Source of the DNA: Smittium culicis
Lineage: Eukaryota; Kickxellomycota; Harpellomycetes; Harpellales; Legeriomycetaceae
DNA: 10,628 bases
Direction of reading: 5' to 3'
NCBI GenBank assembly: GCA_001970855.1
Contig: LSSN01005755.1
Coordinates: forward strand, 1-10,628
The notes under the pieces were generated by a model. The model was not told the DNA's origin. It worked only from the letters and a program-made list of their open reading frames with translations, and did no database searches. Of the stretch, positions 1-8,689 are shown one piece after another. Within the stretch, counting starts at the first letter, position 1. The number at the start of each line of letters is the position of its first letter. The translations under genes and the position numbers were made by a program.

Positions 1-131
1 GTTTTAGACTTAATTAAAATGTGGATTATTTCTTCATTCTAATAATAGCTAGTAATTTGGAATTTTCGCAAAAATAGCAAGTAAAGATATTTTATTAATT
101 GTTTATTTAGCCTAAAAAGATATAAATACCT

Positions 132-423
132 TCAAAAATAGCTCGATGTTAAATTCATAGCTTTTTCATCGCTACTACCAGTATCAATAAGGTAGCAAGA
201 AAGGGTTATCATCAATTGGCACATGAAAATCGAGCGAAACCATAAAGCTTTCAGATCCCAAGTGCTTGCTATGTGAAATTGATCAAATGCCTTTTCAGCA
301 AAAATATGTCTATTACGCCCCTAATTTATTTTAACAGGTCCGAAAATTTGATTAAGCCGCCTCCATACCCTGCCTTTTTTATCATTCTTCTCTCCTTCAA
401 AAAATATTAAAAATAAACCTTAT
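132..423 (-). pseudogene. possible degraded ORF with an aspartic-protease-like DTGS motif
   Basis: On the minus strand one frame is open for 62 codons (320 down to 135), and upstream of its single internal stop (321-323) it continues open for about 33 more codons to about 420. Near its C-terminal side it reads CYLIDTGSSDE. DTGS preceded by hydrophobic residues is the active-site signature of retropepsin-like proteases in LTR retrotransposons, where the usual form is C-L-I-D-T-G-S/A. No zinc knuckle, reverse transcriptase or LTR was found beside it, and chance frames of about 60 codons are expected a few times in a window this AT-rich. It could therefore be a retroelement relic or coincidence. 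Confidence 0.15.
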
Positions 424-2184
424 CTATTAAAGGATTGACTATGCAATATTAATTACTCAAGTATAATTTTATGGTCGATACAGTTCCAGATATAATAGCC
501 TGAAATTTTTTCACAATTAGTCGCCGTTATGAATTTATACCTACTTTAGCATATAACACTTTATACCTCATTGTCAAATATGGACTGTAAATTAACTATC
601 TACACCGGAGGTCAGATCCTCTGATCTTCTATCCAGCATAATGTCAGCTTAGCTGTCGTTTTTCTCTTTGGTTATTAAACACTTAACTCCAGTAAAACTG
701 GTTCAAATCACTTCAATGCGTCTTATTTCCACTATTTGTTGCTCGGCAATTCTTATTGCGCCAAGACCAACAAAAAAGTTGTGAAAATAAGTTTGATATA
801 GAGATTTGATATTCTAAAAAATATTTTCCAAATAGTACTTAATACAATAATTAGCAAGGGAAATCTCGCCATAGTGCTGTGAAGAGTCATTAATTTTTAT
901 TAATTTTGTAGATGCTAAAATATAGCAGGCGCAGTTGTAACAATACATCTATATAATTATGCTGCAAAATTTAGAAGTTAATTTATCCTATTTTACAAAT
1001 ATATAAAAAAATATGCTAGATATATATTAGACCCGGTTTTATACCTTTTAGTTTAATTAAATTTTGATTAATTAAATATAAATAAAGAGATTAAACACAT
1101 TTTTGTAATTTGTAATTTTCATATACGGGATATTCTTAGCAGTGACGAAGCTTTTTTTCTTGGAATTCTATCTGCATATATGAATTAGGCTAAGGTGTTT
1201 GCTGAATCAGGTAACTCATTTGATGATATTTTCTAAAAAATTTAAAAACTTAAGTAAAGATGATTAGTAAGAAACTTTCAATAGGAAGAGTTTTGTTCTT
1301 GGAGATAATCTCGTATGCTTCCTAATATTCTAAAAAAATTATTTTTGTACGAGTTATTTATTAAATTTCTCTTATTTGGATCAATTTTCTTTTAGATATA
1401 CACATTTTTGTTTTAAATATTATTTTTTTTGAGTACTATTTTGGGACCAAATTAAGTGTGTAAAAATCGATTATTTAGAGCTGTATTTGTTGAGATATTT
1501 TTCTTGTTTAGAACTACCTAGTGTTCTTGGAATAAACGAAAGTACCTTTTAAACTACTAGAATATATATAAAATATTTTATTGGATTATTTTGATAAAAG
1601 AGTTATAAATATTCTTGCAAAGTAAACCGTTTATACAAGGCTGAACTATATTTCATCAAAATTCAATTTGATCAACCTAAAATATAACCAAAATGTATTT
1701 ATGCTAGATTTAAAGACTATAAGACTATCAAAATATAACTAGTAATAATAAGCAGAAGATTAAAAGAATAGAATCTATTTTTACAAACCACATTTTTCAC
1801 TATTTTTTGTTGCTGAAATTTTACCAAGGCAAGGAGAGTTCAAACACTGAATCTTAAATATAAATATTTTTCAAGAGCTTTATATATATACATAAATTGT
1901 GGCATAAATTAACTAGATTTAGATTTTTTATTTACGGTACAATTTAATGATGATCTCGAAAAGTATAAATTCGAAGAATAAAAAAAAAAACATTTGGAAA
2001 TGTAATCATGTGAACGTATTTTTATGTTCGATGTATAACGTGACCAGAATATAGTGTAGTTTGGGTTTAAAGTGATACATTGATGTGTAAACTCTTTTGT
2101 GTCAAATATATGCTTGATTTATAATATCAGAAATTCTTATTGGTAATTTGTGAAAGTGTGTGAGAACGAAACGGCATCTTAATC

Positions 2185-2209
2185 AGACTTATTTTAAAAC
2201 CATAAGTCT
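2185..2209. repeat. 8-bp perfect inverted repeat, small hairpin
   Basis: AGACTTAT and ATAAGTCT flank a 9-base spacer and could form a stem-loop. It lies beside one of the few GC-richer patches of the left spacer (GCGCGGGCTGGGAGTGG begins at about 2211). The role is unknown; a structured RNA cannot be claimed from this alone. Confidence 0.35.
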
Positions 2210-2973
2210 TGCGCGGGCTGGGAGTGGAGAATAAAAGATGTGATGGTAAGAGCATGCATTTGTGAATGGGTAGATGGTTAGTTATTCTTAGGTACAAATT
2301 GATATATATGTGGCCATTTCATTCTACAATATGTGCTTTTTTAAGCACAAGTTTTTTATGTTTTGGGTAGCTTATAAATAAAAATTTAGAAGTTCATTTA
2401 TCTTTTAATTTATTGTAAATTCTAAATTTACTATGGCTCGATGCAAGATAATTTTTTTTAGTTTGGTGAATTTAATAGCATTTAATATGGTAGTGAACAT
2501 CACTGAACTCGGAAGTACAGCTATTTATATCATATTTGGGCGTTTGATTTATGGGTATATTGAATATGTTTGGTTTGGTTTAATATCAAATGGAATGCGT
2601 GCTTTAGCGATGGCTATAAGATAAGAATTTCAGGTTTAGTATAAATATTTTTATCACGAAACGTTTGGACTATAATATCATTAAAAAACACGGAGGTGCT
2701 AATAAAAGGGGCTAATTATCAAAGCTCCAAAAGCGGCATGATTTTCCAGATTATTTTTAAGCATAAACTCCACTTTGGAAATTTCAGTTTTTGAAGTTGA
2801 TGAAGTGTATGTATTTCTGCTAAGCTAATACTGTTTGGCTAGAATTTAGATGTCCGACTTTTGCCGGGTAAAAAATGGGAAAACTCGTTTTGGATCCGCA
2901 GCCAGTATGGGTTTGCGCCGTAAATGCCTTTAGCTGTATGAGAGCGAGTATAGAGTGTTAAGTGCTGAGTTGC

Positions 2974-2991
2974 GCTGTTTGGGCTGTTTGG
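2974..2991. repeat. 9-bp tandem duplication
   Basis: Two exact adjacent copies of GCTGTTTGG, followed by one more G, lie in the middle of the GC-elevated island. They look like a replication-slippage product. Confidence 0.6.
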
Positions 2992-3329
2992 GTATGTGAT
3001 ATATGCAAGCCTTTTGCGTAGAGTCTATTGGTAGGTATCGGATCCTTGACGGCCGCAGCTGATAGGTTTAATTGGTAGTATTAATCGCTTTAATTATTGA
3101 AGGAGATGCAACGAATGGGCGAACATGATTAGCCCCATTGTTTATCAAGAGAGTGCAAGGGTTGATTGGATGGAGGGCGATGAAGCAAGTGCTTGGTGCG
3201 AGTTGAGTGGCTGTAATTCCGAGCAGAGCAAAACTTTTTTTTTTTACATTTACTGTGCTTTTAAGTTGTCGCGGATAAGTGCCAAAATAAAAACACAGAA
3301 GTATATATTTGGCGCTAAAACCATTTGTG

Positions 3330-3337
3330 TATAAATA
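3330..3337 (+). promoter_or_regulatory. candidate TATA box of the eIF5-mimic gene
   Basis: TATAAATA begins 99 bases before the start codon, a reasonable distance for a fungal-type core promoter with a leader of about 60-70 bases. A second AT-rich element, TATATAATAAATA, follows at about 3365-3377. No ATG lies between these elements and 3429, so the leader has no upstream AUG. The assignment rests on motif and position only. Confidence 0.35.
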
Positions 3338-3428
3338 CGCTAGCTTTATCTTATCTTTACTCTTATATAATAAATACAGCACAAAAAATATTTATAACTA
3401 AATTCGAATTTTAGTCTTCTGTAACTTG

Positions 3429-5086
3429 ATGAGCACCCAACAAAATCAACCAAAACCTTCACTGAATGGTGTCAAGATTAAAACTCGAAAGGTTTGCCTT
3501 TTTCTTATAAACCCTCATCTTGCTACACTACTTGACTATTGAGACCCCTTCCACCATTATTCTACTCAAACTTTAAATTATTTTACTACCTCTTTCAATC
3601 TGCTTTAACTTATTTCCTTCTCGTTTTTTATTTAAATTTTATTTTAGAGAGTCAACAAGGCTAATGCAAAATTTGAACCAGAAGGTGATTACTCAAATAC
3701 CATTCTCCCATTATACATTAATATATTTCTCGATTTTACTAATTATATTATAACCTATTAGTTTTCAGAGACAGTATTTTCGAAATTATTTCTGACGTTC
3801 CCGGAACAGATTTAGAAAAAATATCTTCAAAGCTTGATTCTGCTGGTGGTTCACTTGACTATAGACTTTACGGCGAAACCTTTTTTGAATTGCTGGTTGC
3901 TGGGGGTTTGATCGGTATGTATATATTTATGATATTTACTCGTCTTTTGTATTAATCCTTCTCTTTTATTCTTTTTTAGCACCCGGAGGTATAATCGAAT
4001 ATGATGATGAGTATGGAGAATTGCAATTTAGTTTGTTCAAACTTTGCGATGATAACGATCCATTGCCAGGAGCTAAAATTTGGGTAAATTTGATTTTAAG
4101 ACTTACCCGCAGATACAAGTATTTGGAAAAAATCTTTTCAGAAACTAGCAAAGGTATTTTAGAATACGTTAACAGATACTCTGAAGCAAACAATAACAAG
4201 CTCGCTTCTGGCTACGGCTTGTTGATCGCTGAAGGTCTTATGACTGCTGATTCTATCAAGGTCCTTCAAAAAGATCATTTAGTCAAGGATGGATTGTCCC
4301 TCCACTTCTTAACCATGTTTATGAAAGCCTATCTAACCAGGCTCAATGTTAATAGTCTTTTCAATGCTCTTTACAAAGCAAGAGCTGATCATCTTATTGA
4401 CTTCTTCCCTCCTAACAAGCGCACTGACGAATACTTCATTCGCCATTTTGAATCTGAAGACATGCACTCTATCATTAACTACCGTATTGCTAGACAAGAA
4501 AGCGCTGCAAGGAATGTTATTTTAAACGATATTGTTCAACTTATTAACAACAACGAAGAAAGCGAACCTCCTATCGCTGAAGTTATCAAGGTCAGCCGTC
4601 GTGCTATGACTCAAAACAACCTTTCTGAAAGCGAAACTGTTGTTTTAATCTGGGATGCTATTATTGGCAATATTAAGTGGGGAATGCGCTCTGAAGTTAT
4701 TGAACAGCAAGCCCTATCTGAAGTCAAGGTACTTTCTTTTTTTTAATCATTATCTTGGTTTATTTAACATCCATATTTTTACTTTATCTTTTCAGGAATA
4801 TGCTGATGCTTTCACACCTTTCACTACTTCCCCTAAATCTGAAATGGCTCTTTTGAAGCATATCCAATTGTACTGTTATGAAGACGCTAAGCTCATGAGA
4901 CTATTCTCTCAAATTGTACGCATTCTATATACCGAAGATGTGCTTTCACACGATGCTATCGTTTTCTGGGCAACAAAAGGCGCACTTCCTCAAGGAAAAT
5001 CTACCTTCCTTAAACAAATGGAAAAATTCATAGCTTACCTTGACAGCATCGAAGAAGAGGATAGCGATGAAAGCGATGATGAATAA
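3429..5086 (+). CDS. BZW1: eIF5-mimic protein (BZW1/BZW2, 5MP family), five exons
   Basis: Spliced exons 3429-3491, 3648-3684, 3762-3914, 3980-4728 and 4796-5086 give 430 residues; animal BZW proteins have about 419. The family competes with eIF5 for eIF2 and eIF3 in the cytoplasm and raises the stringency of start-codon choice. Matching blocks run end to end: KTRK at 18-21, FEPEVFRD at 30-37, LDYRLYGETFFELLVAGG in exon 3, APGG across the exon 3/4 junction, RRYKYLEK at 128-135, and the C-terminal W2 (HEAT-like) domain from about 250. W2 includes W309, W318, LYCYED, W392 and GKSTFLKQM at 401-409, then an acidic tail at 420-430 (EEEDSDESDDE), the AA-box-like end that binds partners. The N-terminal half is the MIF4G-like HEAT part. 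All introns are GT-AG and the junctions restore conserved residues. An in-frame stop at 3399-3401 makes 3429 the first possible AUG. T at -3 is a weak context. The gene converges on eL39. Confidence 0.95.
3492..3647 (+). other. BZW1: intron 1 of the eIF5-mimic gene (156 bp)
   Basis: The donor is GTTTGC, which is weaker than the GTATGT of intron 3, and the acceptor is TTTTAG. It is a phase 0 intron, strongly pyrimidine-rich and poor in G on the coding strand. It is about twice as long as the other three introns. No C/D or H/ACA snoRNA boxes were seen in it. Confidence 0.88.
3685..3761 (+). other. BZW1: intron 2 of the eIF5-mimic gene (77 bp)
   Basis: The donor is GTGATT and the acceptor is CTATTAG (phase 1). 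A competing acceptor, TTTTCAG, ends seven bases downstream at 3768. It was rejected because it breaks the frame, whereas the upstream AG yields the conserved V-F-R-D block. Confidence 0.88.
3915..3979 (+). other. BZW1: intron 3 of the eIF5-mimic gene (65 bp)
   Basis: The donor is GTATGT and the acceptor is TTTTTTAG (phase 1). Splicing joins G and CA into the alanine of the conserved A-P-G-G motif. Confidence 0.92.
4729..4795 (+). other. BZW1: intron 4 of the eIF5-mimic gene (67 bp)
   Basis: The donor is GTACTT and the acceptor is TTTTCAG (phase 0). Removing it joins the E-Q-Q-A-L helix to the E-Y-A-D-A segment within the W2 domain and restores one continuous reading frame to the stop. Confidence 0.9.
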
Positions 5087-5479
5087 TTATTTTTTAAATT
5101 TCTGCCGCTACAGTTAATAACTCCACAAACAAATTCAGTTCAAAATTTATCCATTATTACTAGTTTTTTTTTTCAACAACAGATTCTATCTTTTCTTTTT
5201 TTTTTTAACCAAGTTATATCAATATAAATTATTTTATTTCACTAAAACTTACTAATACAAATTTTGTTATTCTTGATACAAATTTATCTGAAAAGATTTA
5301 CTAAAATTTACATGACCTAGCCACTCGCTCTCTATTTCTATCCGATATTTCCCTTATAAAATCTTGTATATTTATACTTTATTTAATGATGGTTTATTAA
5401 AGTTGTAGTCCCCTCTAATTTTTATTTGAGCTAATAGTTAGAAAATGTAATTTTCAACATTTTGACATAAAGAATTTAC

Positions 5480-5500
5480 AATTTGAAATTTGAAATTTGA
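5480..5500. repeat. three exact tandem copies of AATTTGA
   Basis: Three uninterrupted 7-bp units lie in the spacer about 400 bases after the eIF5-mimic stop. It is a microsatellite with no evident function. Confidence 0.7.
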
Positions 5501-5938
5501 GGTGATTTTTGAAATTCGTATACCAAACATTGGGTAACTGCATTTATAGGATATAAGCTAAACTATTACTTTAATATTATAACTTGCCGACATCGCTAGG
5601 CTCAACTCAGAAAAAAAGAATCTAGCAATCATTAAAAAGAGCTAATAAATAAGCTTCAAAAGAATCCCTCGAACAATTTCTCATTGTGTCTACAAATATT
5701 AGAACGACAGAGGGAGGACGATTGAAGAGTTCTTTTTTTTTTTTAAAGCTTTTTTTTAAATGCGATTTAATAAACTCGCTGAAATCAAATAGCAAAAAAG
5801 TTTGAAAGCCTAATTATTGATAAGCGCGCTATTTTTTTTTAGTAAAGGGGATAACTTATCATTGTTGGTAAAAAATCTAGATTAATATAAAAGATGGTGT
5901 GTATATAAAATGCTATCCAAACAGGTTTTTGATACAAG

Positions 5939-5985
5939 ATTAGTATTGTATTAGTATTGCATTAATATTAATATTAGTAATATTA
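5939..5985. repeat. imperfect tandem repeat of ATTAGTATTGY
   Basis: Two 11-bp units (ATTAGTATTGT, ATTAGTATTGC) are followed by decayed units built from ATTAATATT and ATTAGTAATATT. This is a simple-sequence tract in AT-rich spacer. Confidence 0.55.
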
Positions 5986-6294
5986 TTTAAACGAGAATGG
6001 TATTATTCTGGAAGAATGGCTTGTATCTCGATAATTGCAAATATGATAAATTGTAGATAGCATGATATGTTATTCACCGTCAATAATATATAGCAGCTTT
6101 TTATCTACAGACTCTAAATGAAGCTCTGAGAAAGAATATAGCCTAATTCAATAAATAAAGTTGCTTAATAGCTTTATTACTTTGTTTTTTGTGTAACTTG
6201 AGCATTTTTATTATCTAGTTGAAATTACCTGTATTTTATTACTATCGTTTATTTTTATTCACGGAATTATATTATTACGAAAACTATAATATAA

Positions 6295-6479
6295 CCCTTT
6301 GCCAGGTGGTAGGCTATTTTTGGCCCAAAAATATAGCCAACTGTGTTCAATTAAAATTCTTTATTTCCGTGATATTTAGAATTATTGGATTATTTTATTT
6401 TAGCGGCAAATAATAAATTTACTTTTAAATCATAAACGAATAAATTCTTTTTATTATAAGAATGTTTGACAGTAAAGGG
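6295..6479 (+). mobile_element. TTAA-type MITE (piggyBac-like), copy 1, 185 bp
   Basis: The element starts CCCTTTGCCAGG and ends GACAGTAAAGGG, so both ends read inward as CCCTTT. It is flanked on both sides by ATAA (6291-6294 and 6480-6483), a 4-bp target duplication that departs by one base from the TTAA of the other two copies. Near its left end, CTATTTTTGGCC and AAAAATATAG form a hairpin that recurs in the other copies. The interior aligns with copy 2 read on the opposite strand, for example AATTATTGG and ATAAACGAATAAAT. It has no coding capacity and would depend on a transposase supplied elsewhere. CCCTTT-type ends with TTAA targets are characteristic of piggyBac-like elements. Confidence 0.85.
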
Positions 6480-6516
6480 ATAAACTGTGTGGAAAAGAAA
6501 GCTAAAAAATAATTAA

Positions 6517-6705
6517 CCTTTATCCGCCCAACAATCTTTAGAAAAATTAACCTATTTATTCGTTTATAATTTATAAGTAAATTAACTATTTGCTAATATT
6601 CAACAATAAGCCAATAATTCTTAATGTCTCGAAATTAAAATATTTTAATTGAACGCTGTTGGCTATATCTGGTGGATCAAAAATAGTCTAGCGCCCATGA
6701 AAGGG
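6517..6705 (-). mobile_element. TTAA-type MITE (piggyBac-like), copy 2, 189 bp, inverted
   Basis: It is flanked by TTAA at 6513-6516 and 6706-6709. Read on the minus strand it begins CCCTTTCATGGGCGC, then carries the family hairpin (GACTATTTTTGATCC ... ATATAGCC) and the block CAATTAAAAT, also in copy 1. Its other end reads CCTTTATCCGCCCAAC on the plus strand, with one C fewer than the other copies. Copies 1 and 2 have their hairpin-bearing ends outward and are separated by 37 bases, so together they make a 411-bp near-palindrome. There is no coding capacity. Confidence 0.87.
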
Positions 6706-6709
6706 TTAA

Positions 6710-8055
6710 AAATAGTCGTATATTTTAATTATTGGAAATCATTAAAAATTAAATTTCATAAGCTGTAACGCTTTGCACTATAAATTGACTCCTTGATAAA
6801 AACCATCTATATGGCCATAAACACTCTCTGAAAATAATTATATTTCGCAAGCACACCCCACATGAGCCTGAAAAGTATAGTTAAACAGCAAATAGAAATG
6901 TAGCACATAAATAGCCATGAAAAAAATTTTTTTTTTATATTTTTTTGGAATCTTGAAACATCTAATACTTTTCTAATAAAGTTCTATAAAAAATAATTTA
7001 AATTCAGTAAAAGCTCTCTGAAGCGCAAAATTTTATTTGAGCAATAAGGTTAAAGAAAAAGTTAATAGTTGGTTGGAAGTCAATAGAGTCGATCGCTATG
7101 ACCTTATCCAAAAGAAGATTAAAATTAGAAATTCAGCCAATAATTAAAACGTATAAACGAACAACAACATTTCAGTTTCAATGATTGGAGCTTATTTTTT
7201 GAATTATTAACCATAAAAAATTAGGCAAAGAGATTGCGAAAATCAGCAAATAAAAAGCTCATACAAATTTTATAGATACCAACTAGAATATAAATCTGTC
7301 CTAAACCAATTATATAACTCCATTTTTTAATTCCTTAAATTAATTGGTTTTTTTATGATTAGCTTTTATTAAATCATGAACGCAGAATGATTATAAGTCA
7401 AGCTTATAACATTTACCTTTTTTTGATACCAATTTCATACGAATGAAGGCACGTTAGTTAAACTAAACATGTCTTCTTGCCCATTAAAATCAAAATACAA
7501 AAAATTATCCTAAAACTCTCCCTGAAAGTATTTTGGCTTTTGTTTCCAGCCAAGTTTGGTGAAGAAAATAGATGATCCGTTTAGATTAGTTATGGGTTTG
7601 GTCAAATTTCCACATTTTCTTAAACGTCATTGTGGAAATTAACGTGCATACAATATTTTATCCTTCAATTTTATTGGAAAAAAGTGAGATGATAACGCTT
7701 AATAAAGATTTTGTAGAGTTACATATACATAACAAATAGCACTTGCTTCAATCATTTGTGTTGTAACCGTAGTGTCATTATGTATTGTCAATCCACAGTT
7801 GGTTGCAATCTTTAGAGTTTAAGTGTATATGACAACAAATATAATTTTAAAATAAAAGTATGCGATACATGTATTGAGAAACCAAAAATAAAGGCCAGTT
7901 AAGCCTAAAAACGAGTATTGTGTGATACCAGAAAATAAACAATTCATACAATATAGTTTTATTCAAGAATATAAATGAAGTAGTTCTAAACATATTATAA
8001 ATCGACAGTTAGAGCCAAAATATTGAAATAAATAACTAGAGATTGGCAGACTAAT
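6710..8055. other. AT-rich spacer, no recognised gene
   Basis: Nothing exon-like of a known family was seen on either strand. One plus-strand stretch (7469-7642) has an ATG in good context and a later 38-codon open part, but two stops interrupt it and no family is recognisable. An inverted repeat at 7303-7350 is listed separately. Confidence 0.5.
7303..7350. repeat. 10-bp perfect inverted repeat with 28-base spacer
   Basis: AAACCAATTA at 7303-7312 pairs with TAATTGGTTT at 7341-7350, and a T run follows. A stem-loop is possible. It contains an outward-facing CCAAT/ATTGG pair. It lies about 760 bases beyond the eL39 stop codon and has no clear link to either neighbouring gene. Confidence 0.45.
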
Positions 8056-8061
8056 TTTATT
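8056..8061 (-). terminator. candidate polyadenylation signal of eL39
   Basis: On the minus strand this is AATAAA, about 50 bases after the eL39 stop codon, a normal distance for a 3'-end signal. It is supported by motif and position only. Confidence 0.45.
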
Positions 8062-8111
8062 TATATGTTTGGAAGTAGCAAATTTGAAGGAAGTAAAAAA
8101 TAAAATCGAAT

Positions 8112-8428
8112 TTAGATTCCGAGCTTGGTTCTTCTCCAGTTTCTGCGTTTGGCGTTGTATCTGATGGTATTATCAGTCTTCATTCTGAACCATGTTGGTA
8201 GAGGTCTGTTTTGCTTGGCTTTTTTACCAAGGATTCTTTTGGTACGGAAAGATTTGATTGAAGGCTATATTATTTAAAATAGATTCGTTAATGAATATTG
8301 TACTCGTACATTTAGTAAAATTATAGATTCGAGGGTCGATAGTTCACAGATTCATAGTAAGGATTCGTTATCGATACGCTGCTGATAAATAAGTTTTATG
8401 TAGAGTATAAAATAATTTAACTTACCAT
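8112..8428 (-). CDS. RPL39: 60S ribosomal protein eL39, two exons
   Basis: Exon 1 is the start codon alone (8426-8428) and exon 2 is 8264-8112. Together they encode 51 residues, the usual length of this family (50-51). eL39 is a very basic, largely extended protein of the large subunit that lines the lower part of the peptide exit tunnel. The family pattern is complete: [11 protein letters not shown] at the start, [11 protein letters not shown] in the middle, [18 protein letters not shown] near the end, then I and TAA. The start was chosen because ATG abutting the donor GTAAGT, spliced to CCTTCA, restores the family's M-P-S start, and no ATG precedes the acceptor in exon 2. The AUG has A at -3. 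The gene is convergent with the eIF5-mimic gene and divergent from eL36. Confidence 0.96.
8265..8425 (-). other. RPL39: intron of eL39 (161 bp)
   Basis: The donor is GTAAGT directly after the ATG and the acceptor is ATATAG. On the plus strand GATTC recurs at 8282, 8326, 8349 and 8362, and GATTCGTTA occurs twice (8282-8290, 8362-8370). Introns of ribosomal protein genes often host snoRNAs, but no RUGAUGA/CUGA pair was found here. Confidence 0.9.
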
Positions 8429-8539
8429 TTTACTTTATTTCGATTTGTACTTTAAGTGTCAAATTCCGTAAATAAAACTTTAAAGAGAGATTCAATAATT
8501 ATTATTGAGTGTTATTTTTTGAATCCTGAATAGACCCAT

Positions 8540-8594
8540 AAAAAAAAATTAGTAATCTGAGATTTCTCGAATCAGATTTTAAAAAAAAAAAAAA
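8540..8594 (-). promoter_or_regulatory. poly(dA:dT) tracts upstream of eL39
   Basis: Runs of 9 A (8540-8548) and 14 A (8581-8594) on the plus strand, which are T runs on the coding strand, lie about 112-166 bases before the start codon. Between them is a 7-bp inverted repeat (AATCTGA 8554-8560, TCAGATT 8572-8578). Rigid poly(dA:dT) tracts are common nucleosome-excluding elements of fungal ribosomal protein promoters. A 15-A run occupies a similar position at eL36. Confidence 0.4.
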
Positions 8595-8689
8595 TATCGC
8601 TTTTGAGAAAAGCTTTTGCCTATTTTCTGTTATGAATTATCAGCAAACCAGCAGTGTTATTTACCCTCTAAATTTCAATAATCTAGCTT

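Larger units (their letters stand above)
1..2714. other. AT-rich spacer, no recognised gene
   Basis: No exon of a known family was found on either strand. The stretch is mostly very AT-rich, with homopolymer runs (for example an 11-A run at about 1980-1990) and short alternating AT tracts. Three patches have a higher GC content: about 220-370, about 590-720 (one 60-base line counts to 28 G+C) and about 2150-2270. The first two contain minus-strand frames that stay open longer than the surroundings but have internal stops. No tRNA could be folded. The two A/T-rich small frames seen here are no longer than chance allows in such DNA. A gene made of several very short exons could be missed by eye. 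Confidence 0.6.
2715..3382 (-). other. GC-elevated island with long broken minus-strand frames
   Basis: Lines 2881-3060 count to 47-50% G+C, like the exons of the neighbouring gene and well above the spacer. On the minus strand one frame is open for 104 codons (3382 to 3071). It then continues after a stop at 3068-3070 for 45 codons to another stop at 2930-2932. A second minus frame is open for about 61 codons, and after one stop a further 39, down to about 2715. The minus strand is C/A-rich and the plus strand G/T-rich. No family was recognised. It may be a decayed or lineage-specific gene, possibly with introns, or simply a GC-rich upstream region of the eIF5-mimic gene. Higher GC alone lengthens chance frames. 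Confidence 0.25.
5087..6290. other. AT-rich spacer 3' of the eIF5-mimic gene
   Basis: No exon was recognised on either strand. Long poly-T tracts lie at about 5164-5173, 5196-5206 and 5733-5744, and there are two simple tandem repeats, listed separately. No canonical AATAAA lies close to the eIF5-mimic stop codon, so its polyadenylation site cannot be placed. Confidence 0.55.

Noticed and set aside
196..209. AAGAAAGGGTTAT resembling a MITE end
   Set aside because: The 3' flank is TTAT, no matching CCCTTT start lies about 187 bases upstream, and the family hairpin is not recognisable next to it.
700..709. GGTTCAAATC, like a tRNA B box
   Set aside because: The flanking five bases on each side do not pair into a T stem, and no acceptor stem or anticodon arm could be built around it.
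2433..2624. 63-residue frame with two hydrophobic segments
   Set aside because: The AUG context is good, but the frame is no longer than chance allows at this AT content, the residues are mostly I, L, F, Y and N as in random AT-rich translation, and no family is recognised.
3125..3334. Plus-strand frame of 69 codons before the eIF5-mimic gene
   Set aside because: It lies in the GC island opposite a longer minus-strand frame, ends in low-complexity sequence from a T run, and resembles no family.
3966..4199. Antisense frame of 77 codons
   Set aside because: It is a shadow on the opposite strand of eIF5-mimic exon 4.
5203..5212. TTTTAACCAA as a possible further TTAA-CC element start
   Set aside because: The sequence about 187 bases downstream lacks a GGTTAA end, and the hairpin is missing.
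5842..5855. AGTAAAGGGGATAA resembling the inner end of MITE copy 1
   Set aside because: No partner end or hairpin was found at the expected distance, so the short match is probably coincidence.
6219..6413. 64-codon plus-strand frame
   Set aside because: Most of it lies inside MITE copy 1, and copies 2 and 3 do not preserve the frame, so it is not a gene of the element.
7469..7642. ATG in good context followed by a frame ending at about 7642
   Set aside because: Two in-frame stops interrupt it, no convincing donor-acceptor pair removes them, and the peptide matches no family I know.
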